This document shows positions 12,337-23,129 of a stretch of DNA of 64,000 bases, piece after piece. The DNA is from Dermacentor variabilis. Taxonomy: Eukaryota; Arthropoda; Arachnida; Ixodida; Ixodidae. Position numbers and translations under genes: made by a program. The notes beneath the pieces were generated by a model, which did not search any database, was not told where the DNA came from, and saw nothing but the letters and a program-made list of their open reading frames with translations. The stretch is from contig NW_027460346.1 in the NCBI RefSeq assembly GCF_050947875.1, forward strand, positions 3,600,000 to 3,663,999. Reading direction: 5' to 3'. The first letter of the stretch is position 1, and every line of letters starts with the position of its first letter.

Positions 12337-12756
12337 TGACACGTGTACTTATCTTTATCGGGCGACCACATTTCGCCGCCTAACAAATGTAATCGCACAG
12401 CGCGGGACGCGCCTGCATGTATCTGAAGTTTCTGGAAATTTATCGATGCTTCTACCCGGCTGTCTGTTGTTGCCGAACCTTGTGTTATCTGGCTTCATTG
12501 CCTGACGCGAATGGCGTAGAACTTTGTGGAAGGCACGTGGGTCCGAACGATTAGTCTGGAACATTGGACAACTGCTGTATAAAAGCCGACGCGCTTGACC
12601 CGCTGATCAGATTTTCGACGATCGCCGACCGTGTTCGCCGCTATCGTGGTGCTATAAGTTTAGCCTGTTTTTGTGGGCACAGGTTCGCCAAATAAAAGTT
12701 AGTTTTGTCTTTCACAGTATTGCTACTGTGTTCTTGAACGTCACTACCACGTGACA
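12337..12756 (+). mobile_element. Solo LTR, Ty3/gypsy-like
   Basis: Starts TGACACGTG, ends CACGTGACA and is flanked on both sides by ATAT, a 4-bp target-site duplication. Inside are a TATA box (TATAAAAG near 12579), then about 120 bp of GC-richer sequence, then AATAAA near 12692 followed by a T-rich region. This is the normal U3-R-U5 order. At 420 bp with no internal domain nearby it is most simply a solo LTR left by recombination. Assignment to Ty3/gypsy rests on the 4-bp duplication and overall type. Confidence 0.7.
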
Positions 12757-13101
12757 ATATTTTATGCTGTCTAACAAAAAACACGCGGATCCAAAGTTCA
12801 GTCGGTAACTAAAGCCGTACTCAGTAATTAAAGCCGTACCGACGAGCGTTTGCGCGCTCGGCGTCCAGTCGTGCTCTGATGGAGGCCCAGCCCGAGTGGC
12901 CGGCCGCGTGCCGATGTAGCTGGAAGTAGATGTCGGGCCGACTGTTTACGGAAGGCAGGTAGTCAGTGAAGCCGGCTTCCGACTGTTTCTCAACAATCGG
13001 CCAAGCATCGGCAGTCGCCTAGGGTTGCTTGGGCAAATGCTTTCTTAAACTTTGCTTGGGATAGCTCAGTGTGCCTGATGTGCTCTTTTACACCTTTGCA
13101 G

Positions 13102-13283
13102 AAAACCTGTGGCTACGCCTAGGCCTAAACATGACGTCTCGCTTTCTACTCGTCATTTCGAGTGCAATCAAGTGGGTCTACACCATGGAGCTGTTCCCCA
13201 CAGCGACGAGAAGCTTTGGCTTCGCAGCCTGTTTCACTATGGGACGCATTGGAGGAATCGTAGCTCCCTTTATGAGAGACCTG
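13102..13283 (+). CDS. SLC22-like transporter, internal exon (TM9-TM10 region)
   Basis: The acceptor is TTTGCAG (to 13101) and the donor is CTG|GTGAGT at 13284. The exon encodes ENLWLRLGLNMTSRFLLVIS, then SAIKWVYTMELFPTATRSFG, then FAACFTMGRIGGIVAPFMRDL. The (Y)T.ELFPT..R..G motif and GRIGGI(V)APF are hallmarks of SLC22 transporters. It enters in phase 1, joining LLPL to GENLWLR, and leaves in phase 0. The reading frame is intact. Confidence 0.92.
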
Positions 13284-13349
13284 GTGAGTTTTTGCAACAC
13301 CTCAGCAGGGCTGTGCATGTGTGTACGCAAGGCTCCTTCAATACTAGTT

Positions 13350-13593
13350 ACCCGCCGTGGTTGCTCAGTGGCTATGGTGTTGGGCTGCTGAGCACGAGGT
13401 CGCGGGATCGAATCCCGGCCACGGCGGCCGCATTTCGATGGGGGCGAAATGCGAAAACACCCGTGTGCTTAGATTTAGGTGCACGTTAAAGAACCCCAGG
13501 TGGTCAAAATTTCCGGAGTCCTCCACTACGGCGTGCCTCATAATCAGAAAGTGGTTTTGGCACGTAAAACCCCAAATATTATTATTATTATTA
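13350..13593 (+). mobile_element. tRNA-derived SINE (Ruka-like), full length with 13-bp TSD
   Basis: The head starts CCCGCCGTGGTTGCTCAGTG with an A-box-like TTGCTCAGTGGC and a B-box GGATCGAATCC at 13405-13415. The body GGTGCACGTTAAAGAACCCC and tail AAATATT(ATT)n follow. TTCAATACTAGTT occurs at 13337-13349 and again at 13594-13606, a perfect 13-bp target-site duplication typical of LINE-driven insertion. A second near-identical copy lies at 53182-53415. I recall a tick SINE family named Ruka with this structure; the name is from memory. Confidence 0.88.
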
Positions 13594-14082
13594 TTCAATA
13601 CTAGTTGTGACCTTCACTGTTATGCATCATTCACTAATGTGGAAAACGTTTGGACAGCATGTGAGAACATTGCTACTTCCTTCCATTCATGTACTATGGT
13701 TAAATGGTTTGCATGCGATGTCCGTAGGAAGTGTGAGGAGGAAGTCCAGTGTCATCTTATACCTGTGCAACCTTCATGTGATATAGAGTAACTGACACCC
13801 ACAGAAATTTTCTAGTGCTGTTAATAGACTTTTAAGAAAAGACACACTGGGCACCAGTTCAGGTATAGGAACCGAGAAAACGATGAGTTGTTACTGAACA
13901 TTTGTATACAAAGGAATGACTAAACAAGGAAAGAGGCCACAGTGAATGTTTGGACGGAAAACAATAGTTGTAGCACTAAGAGATTGCAAAAGTGCTGTAT
14001 TGGTGGAGGACCGTACGCGAGCAGATGATATTAATTCTTTTCATACCGCACCCATTGGGCATCGTTAGCCCGCTAACTAGGG

Positions 14083-14466
14083 TTTGAAATGCCAGTTTCA
14101 AGACTTCCTGTGCCACTCACGGACACGCTGCGCTATCGGACAGGAAGGAGGAGAATCATTCTTTTATCTCCTAAGTAGTTCACCGTTTTTCCCCAGGCGG
14201 TGATTTTTGAACGCACTCAGAAGTTCTCGCGCTCGTCAAAGTAGAAAGCAAAAATGGCTGCCCGCTATCGATGATTTGAAATGCCGCTTTCGAGACTTTC
14301 CGCGCCATTCACGGACACTCTGCGCCATAGGACATGAAGAAGAAGAGCTATTTTTTTGTTTTCTAAGCAGTTCACTTTTTCCCAACAGGCATTAATTTTT
14401 GAACGCATTCCGAAGTTTGGTGATCGTCAAAGCAGAAAGCAAAAATGGGTGCCTCCGGGAACGGTG
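14083..14466. repeat. Two-unit tandem duplication, period 192 bp
   Basis: TTTGAAATGCC occurs at 14083 and 14275. Both units continue through the ACGGACACxCTGCGC block, a GAAGAAGAG/GGAGGAGAA stretch, TTTTTGAACGCA and GAAAGCAAAAATGG. The units differ at about one position in six by eye. No coding function is seen. Confidence 0.65.
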
Positions 14467-14879
14467 CGTGCACTTAGAAAGATCGCAGATCTCACAATTC
14501 CACTGTGTTTGTGGCTGACTGTATCCATGGATCGAGCAGCAACGTGTGTGAGGATGCTACCTTTTTGTCAGACTTTGAGACTGGTGACGACGCAAGCCAG
14601 CCTGGAACATCAACAGCCATAGCCTGGTACGCCAAACTAGTGCTTGCATTTAATTTTTGTAGTGGAATAGGATCATCTGGGCTGGAATCCTCCGACCTAA
14701 GATAGCCTAGCAGCCTGCAGGGTTATCTGACTGAGCTAGCTTGGATGCTCGGTTGCCACAGTCAACATTTTTTTTTTTAAGGTGGGAAACTCAAACTCAC
14801 CTCCTCCATTAGACAACATCTCCAGGCTTGGAGTGGGGCCTGACACCAGCAAAAATGCCTAGAGCAAGTGGGGCTATAC

Positions 14880-15706
14880 TAATCCAGGTACAACCAAATT
14901 AGGAAGGCCCACTTGCGATTCGCTGATGATATTGCCTTGCTTAGTAACTCAGGGGACCAACTGCAATGCATGCTCACTGACCTGGAGAGGCAAAGCAGAA
15001 GAGTGGGTCTAAAAATTAATCTGCAGAAAACTAAAGTAATGTTTAACAGTCTCGGAAGAGAACAGCAATTTACACTAGGTAGCGAGGCACTGGAAGTAGT
15101 AAGGGAATACATCTACTTAGGGCAAGTAGTGACGGCGGATTCGGATCATGAGACGGAAATAATCAGAAGAATAAGAATGGGCTGGGCTGCGTTTGGCAGG
15201 CATTCTCAGATCATGAACAGCAGGTTGCCATTATCCCTCAAGAGAAAAGTGTATAATAGCTGTGTCTTACCAGTACTCACGTATGGGGCAGAAACCTGGA
15301 GGCTTACGAAAAGGGTTCTACTTAAATTGAGGACGACGCAACGAGCTATGGAAAGAAGAATGATAGGTGTAACGTTAAGGGATAAGAAAAGAGCAGATTA
15401 GGTGAGGGAACAAACGCGAGTTAATGACATCTTAGTTGAAATCAAGAAAAAGGAAGGGGGGGGGGTGCATGGGCAGGACATGTAATGAGGAGGGAAGATA
15501 ACCGATGGTCATTAAGGGTTACGGACTGGATTCCAAGGGAAGGGAAGCGTAGCAGGGGGCGGCAGAAAGTTAGGTGGGCGGATGAGATTAAGAAGTTTGC
15601 AGGGACGACATGGCCACAATTAGTACGTGACCGGGGTTGTTGGAGAAATATGGGAGAGGCCTTTGCCCTGCAGTGGGCGTAACCAGGCTGATGATGATGA
15701 TGACTA
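14880..15706 (+). mobile_element. RTE-type LINE, 5'-truncated copy A
   Basis: Carries the C-terminal half of a reverse transcriptase: the catalytic box FADDIALLSN at about 14916, then GLKINLQKTKVM, YLGQVVTADSDHE, LPVLTYGAETWRLTK and a GHVMRRED..RWSLRVTDWIPR stretch in a shifted frame. A stop at 15399 and a G-rich frameshift near 15458 break the frame. The 3' end is AGGCTGATGATGATGATGA, the short GAT-repeat tail usual for RTE elements. No 5' half remains. Confidence 0.8.
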
Positions 15707-16326
15707 AGGTTCAACAAGACACTTCCTCACCAGAACAGGAATTGGCCTCCCTGGTGCAGTATTCAGCCACTTCCTCCCAAATGACTCACTCAATTACCCA
15801 ATGGCCCTCAGTCTCCAGCAGCTGCAGAGCACTTGACCAAGGCGGTGGTCAGACCTGTAATGCAGCAGAGAGTGCTAAGAATCTCTGGACCTGGACAGGT
15901 CACCAATGGAAACTGACCCTTGCAACATTTAACACCCGGACCTTCTCGAGTGAAGCTAGCCTAGCAGGACTCTTTGAGGAACTATCAGGCATTGTTTGCG
16001 ATATCATTGGCCTTAGTGAGGTTAGAAGAACTGGTGAAGCTTATACAGTGCTTACAAATGGCCACGTCCTCTGCTATAGAGGACTACCAGATAAGAAGCA
16101 GTTTAGAGCAGGATTCCTAATCCATAAGGACATAGCGGGCAACATTGACAAATTCTGCAGCATTAATGAGAGGGTAGCAGTAGTCATAATAAAACTAAAT
16201 AGGAGGTATAGAATAAAGGCAGTACGAACCTAGGCTCAAACCTCCAGTCACAATATGATGAAGAAATAGAACAGTTCTATGAAGACGTTGAACTAGCGAT
16301 GCAAAAAGTACAAACTCAGTATAGTA

Positions 16327-17746
16327 CAGTAAAAGCTCGTTAATTCGAAATCGCTTAATTCGAATTGCCGGTTAATTCGAACTGATGCCCGGGTCCCTGC
16401 AAAGCCCTATGTATATCAATGGGCCGGAACGCCCGATAATTGGAACGTACCGGTACTCACATCGGTTAATTCGAACTAGGAAACGGCAGCCGACATTGCT
16501 TCTCGTAAATAGAAGTCGCCTCGTAACGAGTACAATGCATTGAAATTTTTTTTTTAATATGCACAGCGACGAGAATAAATAAGCCAGCGCGCATTTTTGC
16601 ACGCACGAGGCGAGCCACCAATTTCCTTGCTGGAGCCTCCGGCGTTGTTGTTGTTGCGACTGAGGGAAGGATGAAAAGGAAAGTGCACGGGCCTGCCGAT
16701 TGGCTCAGGCCGAGCCATCACCGCTGCCGCGTGCAGATAGAGGAGAGTTCAAAGATAAGAGGAAAGAAAGAAAAGAAAAGACGCGCGTCGCAACAACCGC
16801 GTACGCCGCAGCGGACGCTGGCAGAAAAAACAGATAAGCGGCCGAAGCCGCGCTCGCTCATCGCTCGCTGCACACCACTCTCCGGCGCATGCCGTAGCAG
16901 GTTTTCTCTGACGCGCGGGCGCAGAGAAAACCACAGAAGCCTGCTGCACAGCCGACTTTGATGTTCAAGTGGATCAAGATGATGGCTCCATCGTGCTGGA
17001 CCCTGCCTACGCTGTTTTATCGGAGGGTGTGGACTTGAGAGCTTTGTCGACGTAGACAACGGCGTGGAGACAACGGGGCCTTTAACTGACGCCGAGATTA
17101 TCGAGGCTGCGTCCAGTCAGCAGCACGACTCACGCGCGGCGAGCACGCCTGACAGCGACGACGAGTCCGACAAAGAGGACGATCCGTTGCCTCCTCCGAG
17201 CGCATGTGAAGCAGCATCGGGACTCGATCTGGCTGCGCGCTATTTCTCCACCGATGAGAATTCGGATGCTGCGCTGGAGATGTTGGGCAAGTTGCAGACA
17301 ATGCTTCTCGAGTCGCAGCGAAGAAAGCGCAAACAAATGCAAATCACCGATTATTTTTCATGTTGATATGCTTCGATCATTATTCTTTTGTTAATAAACA
17401 TGTTTTTGAAGCATAAATAGTGTCATATTTCATCATTAAGCCTGACGCTCACGTGGGTACATTTATCATTAGTTCCAGGCGCATAAATTGATTGGATATC
17501 TTTATTTCCTTTGGTGTTTGGACTCGCATGATTTTAATACCCGCAATCGCCGACCTCAAAGAGTAGTAGTGCGTATTCCTCGATGACGATCCCAGATATG
17601 GCTATTTTGGCTTCGGCCCTAGCAGCCAAATGCAATGGCCATCTTTTTTTTTTTTTTTTTTTTGCCGCCCGCTCGTTAATTCAAACTCCGCTTAATTCGA
17701 ACAATTTTTCAGTCCCCCACGAGTTCGAATTAACGAGCTTTTATTG
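16327..17746 (+). mobile_element. pogo/Tigger DNA transposon nested in RTE copy B
   Basis: The termini CAGTAAAAGCTCGTTAATTC and, from the other side, CAATAAAAGCTCGTTAATTC are inverted repeats with inner copies of the GTTAATTCGAA motif. TA flanks both sides (16325-16326 and 17747-17748). At 1420 bp with only a C-terminal transposase relic, it is a deleted, non-autonomous copy. Skipping the element and one TA rejoins the host endonuclease frame as QTQYS-IVMGDFNAKVG, which fixes the boundaries exactly. Confidence 0.9.
17040..17366 (+). pseudogene. Tigger transposase C-terminal remnant
   Basis: The frame reads FVDVDNGVETTGPLTDAEII, then an acidic stretch (DSDDESDKEDD), then AARYFSTDENSDAALEMLGK and a basic tail ending QITDYFSC. 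This order (LTD-EII box, acidic linker, helical tail, final ITD(Y/F)F) is how Tigger/CENP-B-like transposases end. A preceding fragment (VLDPAYAVLSEGVDLRALST) is in another frame, so a frameshift lies near 17040. The DDE catalytic core is absent. Confidence 0.7.
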
Positions 17747-20195
17747 TATAGTCATGGGTGACTTCAATGCAAAAGTGGGGCAAAAGCAGGCTGGTGAACA
17801 AGCTATTGGCAACTACGGCATAGACTCTAGGAAAACTCGAGGAGAGATGTTGGTAGAATTCGCGGAAAGGAACAAGCTGCGAATAATGAACACCTTCTTC
17901 AGGAAGCATTGGAACAAAAAGTGGACCTGGAGAAGCCCTAATGGTGAAGCAAGAAATGAAATTGATTTCGTACTTTCTGCCAATCCCAGCATAGTGCAGG
18001 ATGTAGAAGTGTTAGGTAGGGTAAAGGTGCAGTGATCATAGGTTAGTGAGGGCTAGGATTCACTTCAATTTGAATATAGAAAGGGTAAAATTGGTCATGA
18101 AGAAACAGGCCAACCTAAACACAGTAAGGGTAAAAGCAGACCAATTCACAGACCAATTCTGGTTGACAGTTTCAAACAAATTTGCAGCCTTAGAACTGAG
18201 AGATGAAGGTAGAACTGAGAGATGAAGGTGACATAGAGGCAATGAATGAAACCATAACTAGGCTGGCTTCAGAAGCAGCAGTTGAAGTGGGAGGTAAGGC
18301 CCCAAGGCAACCAGTAGGTAAGCTCTCCCAAGTAACAAAGGACCTAATAAAGAAACGACAAAGAATGAAAGTGTCCAACTAAAGAGATCAGATATAATTC
18401 GTGGAACTGTCAAAACTAATTAACAAGGAGAAGATGAGGGATATTCAAAATTATAACGTGAGAAAGACTGACGAAGCAGTAAAAAGTGGACGCAGCCTGA
18501 AAACAGTGAGAAGGTAACTAGGCATCGGACAAACCAAGATGTGTGCACTGAAAGATAGATGGGGTAATATCATCAGCAATCTCGAAGATATTGTAAAAGC
18601 AGCAGAAGAATTCTATACTGACCTGTACAGTACCCAAAGGAGAAACGATACCTTCATTCAAAGTAGTAATTAACAGATTAGAGAGGCTCCTTCTATAACT
18701 AGCAATGAAGTTAGAAGGGCCTTGCAAGACATGAAATGGGGAAAAGCAGCAGAAGATGAACTGCCAGTCAATTTAATCAAAGATGATGGAGACATAATGC
18801 TTGAAAAACTAGTGGCCCTCTATACGAACTTCCTATCGACTTCAGTGGTCCCAGAGAACTGGGAGAACGCCAACTTTATGCTAATCCACAAAAAGGGAGA
18901 CATTAAAAAATTGAAAAATTATAGGCCAATTAGCTTACTTCCAATATTATAAAATATTCACCAAGATAATCTACAATAAGAGCAACACTGGACTTTAGTC
19001 AACCAAGGGAACAGGCTGGCTTCGGGAGGGTATGCTTTACAATAGATCACATCCATGTCATTAATTAGGTTATTGAGAAATCCGCAGAGTACAATAAGCC
19101 TCTCTATATGGCTTTCATAGATTACGAAAAAGCATTTGATTCAGTAGAGATACCAGCAGTCATGGAGGCATTGCGTAACAAGGAGTACAGACCGCTTACG
19201 TAAATACCATGGAAAATATCTACAGAGATTCCACAGCCACCTTAATTCTGCACAAGAAAAGTAGGAAGATACCTATAAAGAAATGGGTCAGACAAGAAGA
19301 CAGTCTCTCCAATGCCATTCACTGCGTGCTTGGAAGAAGTATTCAAGCTATTAAACTGGGAAGGCTTAGGAGTAAGGATCAACGGCAAACATCTCGGCAA
19401 CCTTAGATTTGCTGATGACATTGTCCTGTTTAGCAACACTGGGCACGAGCTACAACAAATGATTGAGCACCTGAACAGATAGTGTATAAGAGTGGGGTTG
19501 AAGATTAATATGCAGAAGACAAAGATAATGATCAATAGCCGGGCAAGGGAACAAGAGTTCAGGATCGCCATTCAGCATTTACAGTCTGTGAAGGAGTATG
19601 TTTACCTATGTCAACTAATCACAGGGAACCCTGACCATGAGCAGGAAATTCACAGAAGCATAAAAATGGGTTAGATAGGATATGGCAAAAATTGTGAGCT
19701 CCTGACTAGGAGCTTACCATTATCATTGAAAATGAAGGTGTAGAATCAGTGCATTTTGCTGGTGCTGACATATGGGGCAGAGACTTGAAGACTGACAAAG
19801 AAGCTTGAGAACAAGTTAAGGACCATGCAAAGAGCGATGGAATGAAGAATGCGAGGCAGAACTTTAAGAGACAGAAAGAGAGCTGTTTGGATCAGAGAGC
19901 AAATGGGTATAGACAATATTCTAGTAGGCATTAGGGAAAAAAAATGGCGCTGGGCAGGTCATGTAATGCGCAGATTAGATAACCATTTTAGACCATTGGG
20001 GTTACAGAATGGGTACCAAGAGAAGGGAAGCGCTGTGGAGGATGGCAGAAGACTAGGTGGTGTGCCAAAATTAGGAAATTTGCCGGTGCTAGTTGGAATC
20101 GGTTGGTGCAGGACAGGGGTAATTGGAGATCGCAGGGAGAGGCCTTCGTCCTGCAATGAACATAACATAGGCTGATGATGATGATGGTGATGACG

Positions 20196-22365
20196 ACGAC
20201 CTATTCAATGAAAAATTTCGATTTTTCTGGAGATAGTGCCAATTAGGGGGCAGTGCATTTTGTGTATCTCATAATGTCTGTTACATTTCTTTCTTTGTAG
20301 ATACAAGCGTTTTTTTACAAACTTTGTTCAATTTTATCCGAGAGTCTTGATTTTGGCAATTTATCTCTTTTTATGACATGCATCTTGTTAATAAAAATAT
20401 CATGTATAAGAAGTGCATTCATTCTGCCTTTTGTTTAGTTATTACATAAAATATTGAGTCAGTAGTTCCCTCAGAAAAAAAAAATCTGGTGTAACCTACA
20501 ATAAACACCTATTCTCCCCATGGTAGGGTAACAGTTAAAGGCATGATTTAGACAGTCGGGCGCGTGACTTAATGCACAGGACAGAACAGATAACATTTGC
20601 GCGTCAGAATTACTCAACAGATACCAAGGGAATGGAAACGCAGCTGAGGACCGAAGATAATCGCAGTTGTACTAGAAAGTTCTTTGCCTGGCCATCAAGA
20701 AGGGAATGACGTAGAACCAGCCAACCTTCACGTAATGTGACGCACCCATTAGGAAGTTCAATGCACTTATCGAATCATTTGCTAACTTTTTTTCGAAGAT
20801 TTCAAAATACTTGTGAACGCTGGTCTCTGAGATGTTGCTTTGCTGTGTGAATAGTATCTGAAGAAGGGTATTCAAAAGTGATTCTTACAATTTCAATATT
20901 TTATTTCAGAGAGGAAAAAAACATCGCATGGGGAGAGTGATGGTGTTAAAGCTGATGGACAATACAGTCTTCAGATCACTTATTTTATTGGTCGTCACTG
21001 AAGCCGGCATGTTGCCCCAAAACATTGTTTTCTGATGTCCTGAAAATCCATATTCCATTGTTCTGAAAGTGCATTCTATTCTAATGCAGCCGAATATTAA
21101 AGGTAAGATAAGGAGAGTTATATCGCAAGGAAACCAAGTTTATCTAAACTGGTAAGGGGAGGAAGCTAGAACAAGGCATTGCTGCTAGACAGATGTATGC
21201 ACAAGGATGTTGCGAGAATGTCTAACAGGTTGTCATAAAGCATGTCAAAACATTTCAAAAGCACAAAGAAAGGTACTAGATGCAGGAAAAAGGCGTGAAG
21301 TATACACTCCAAGGTTAATTAGCACCACATGCATCATTCGGTAAGACGCCATTAATAGAAAGCTATTGATATTTTACTGCTTAACAGGCACATCTGGAAC
21401 GGCGACATGAATACAAGGATCCAAAGGGTTCGATTTTTGTTAGTCACAGCCATACGAATTAATTAACAGGCAATGAAGCTGGAGAAAGCACAGGATCAGT
21501 AGTAACATTTGTGTTTAACTGAAATTTAGAAGTTATAAATAAAAGGAAATTAAAGTGGATGAAAAAAACCTGACGGAGATGGGGACTGAAGCCATATCTT
21601 CTGCATTATGCGTGCGGTGCTTAATGCATTACCTTATCACCAGCGGCAAGTTATCATTTCGTCCACTTGCATTTCCCATCGCCTTATTATTTCTACACTT
21701 AAATTAAACATACAAATTAAAAAAAGAAAAAAACTGTGGGGGCACCTAAGTAATTTTTATGATGTGTCAGTACGAGAGTTAACTTGTCGCTGAGTAATGC
21801 GTTGAGTTTAGTGTTACTGTATTGTTGTTTCCAAGTGTAATGTTGCTGCTTATGAGGTCGCAACGACGCAGGACGACAAACTGACCATGTTGTGATCTTT
21901 CAGCTGAGATTTATTTGCTGAGAGAATGCAGCAGCAGCTCGCTTCGCATGTTTCGGTGCGTTGCGATGGTCTCGTACTTCGTTGGCAGTGAACTGGTGCC
22001 TCCGGCCACGCTTTGTCACCTCGCATGATCGTGTGGACACGAGCGGTTCCACTTTGGACAATGAAGGCTCCATAGCGCCGACAGTGACGCCACTCCTATT
22101 GTGCACAATCTAGTGAATCACCCACAAAGCAGAGCCGAACCACCTGCACAGTCTCGAAGGTATTCATCACTGCCGCCTGCTGCAGTGGCGGCGTAATGTA
22201 TTGGAGGCGCAGTCATTAGCGTGCTCGGCTAACGACTCATCAAATCCTCACTGTGGCCACTTTTTTTTTACTTAGGCGAAGATGACATAATTTATGTGCC
22301 CCTTCTCTGCCACGGCTTTCTGATGACGGCAGGGTCGCACAGTGAGCCAAATAATGCTCTCGCAT
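20196..22365. other. Intronic stretch, mostly unrecognised
   Basis: AT-rich remainder of the 9.6-kb intron between exons 13102 and 22928. I see no exon with splice sites and no clear element ends. Confidence 0.4.
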
Positions 22366-22595
22366 TACAAATTCTGGGATTTTACGTGCCAAGACCACAA
22401 TCTGATTGAGGCACACTATAGTAGGGGACTCCAATGTAATTTTGACCGCATGGGGTTTTTTAATGCACACCCAATGCACAAGCACATTTTGCATTTTGGT
22501 TTCATAGAAATCTGGCCTCTACGGCTGGAATTGAACCCACGACCTCGAGCTCAGCAGCGCAATGACATAGCCGTTTAGCTAAGGCGGAGGGTGAC
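22366..22595 (-). repeat. Diverged tRNA-derived SINE, minus orientation
   Basis: From the tail (GGGATTTTACGTGCCAAGAC) through CACAATCTGATTGAGGCAC and the GCACATTTTGCATTTTGG block to the degenerate head (GAATTGAACCCACGACCTCG). It is the same family as 13350-13593, more diverged. Confidence 0.7.
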
Positions 22596-22724
22596 GTAAC
22601 AATTAACTTCGTCTACGCTTTTCTCTGTCTGCATATATCACACCTGAAACAAATGTCATATGTGCGGACTTTTTTTTTTTTGCGAGTAGTCTGACATGGT
22701 GCCAGTGTGCGGGGAAGGCAGGAG

Positions 22725-22795
22725 ATGGAAAAAGACAAGCGCACTTGTCGAAATGTTCGTTCCCGCTGTCACCTTATTCTCATTTTTCTCAATGT
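22725..22795 (+). repeat. Dispersed repeat of the GACAAG..ACTTGTC family
   Basis: GACAAGCGCACTTGTCGAAA is followed by TGTTCGTTCCCGCTGTCACC and a CTCATTTTTCTCA block, matching 5647-5740 and 27718-27815. It lies about 130 bp upstream of the last visible SLC22-like exon. Confidence 0.55.
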
Positions 22796-22927
22796 GCCAG
22801 TGTGCTGCTACACATGGCTGCATGTCTTGTGCCAGCGAACGACTAGCTCAAACATACGCTCGTGTTAAGAGTCTCTGTTTCTGTCGGCTGTATGCAGCAG
22901 CATTGCTTAAGAGACATGTTTTCACAG

Positions 22928-23086
22928 GGAATCCATGTGCACACCATTGCGCCAACCATTGTGCTCAGCGGTGCCGGGCTGTGTGGAGCCACTGCCACCT
23001 GTTTCCTTCCAGAAACTCTGGGAAAGCCACTACCAGACACCTTCGACGAGGCCAATGACCTTGGCCTGAAGACAAAACGAAAGTAA
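22928..23086 (+). CDS. SLC22-like transporter, last visible exon (TM11-TM12 and C-terminus)
   Basis: The acceptor is TTTTCACAG (to 22927), phase 0. It encodes GIHVHTIAPTIVLSGAGLCG, ATATCFLPETLGKPLPDTF and DEANDLGLKTKRK, then TAA at 23084-23086. The (F)LPET.G.PLP.T..EA motif marks the cytoplasmic C-terminus of SLC22 proteins. The stop overlaps a perfect donor: AAA|GTAAGT begins at 23083, so the exon could end at 23082 and continue in another exon. The four exons together give about 259 residues of uninterrupted frame. Confidence 0.88.
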   Translation, partial: GIHVHTIAPTIVLSGAGLCGATATCFLPETLGKPLPDTFDEANDLGLKTKRK

Positions 23087-23129
23087 GTCAGAACAGAAGC
23101 CACCGAACCAAGAATTTTAATACAGAAAC

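Larger units (their letters stand above)
15707..20195 (+). mobile_element. RTE-type LINE, copy B, decayed and split by a Tigger element
   Basis: The order is AP-type endonuclease, then reverse transcriptase. Endonuclease: LATFNTRTFSSE at about 15920, GLSEVRRTG, a frameshift after 16230, then GDFNAKVG at 17758 and EIDFVLSA. RT pieces in several frames: ENWENANFMLIHKKGD..NYRPISLLP (18860-18950), AFIDYEKAFDSVE (about 19110-19150), LRFADDIVLFSNTG (about 19400) and KKWRWAGHVMRRLD (about 19940). Several stops and frameshifts make it non-functional. It ends AGGCTGATGATGATGATGG. The only large insertion is 16327-17746. Confidence 0.8.

Noticed and set aside
13350..13430. Possible tRNA gene (A-box and B-box)
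   Set aside because: No cloverleaf closes, and the sequence continues into a SINE body with a tail and target-site duplications.
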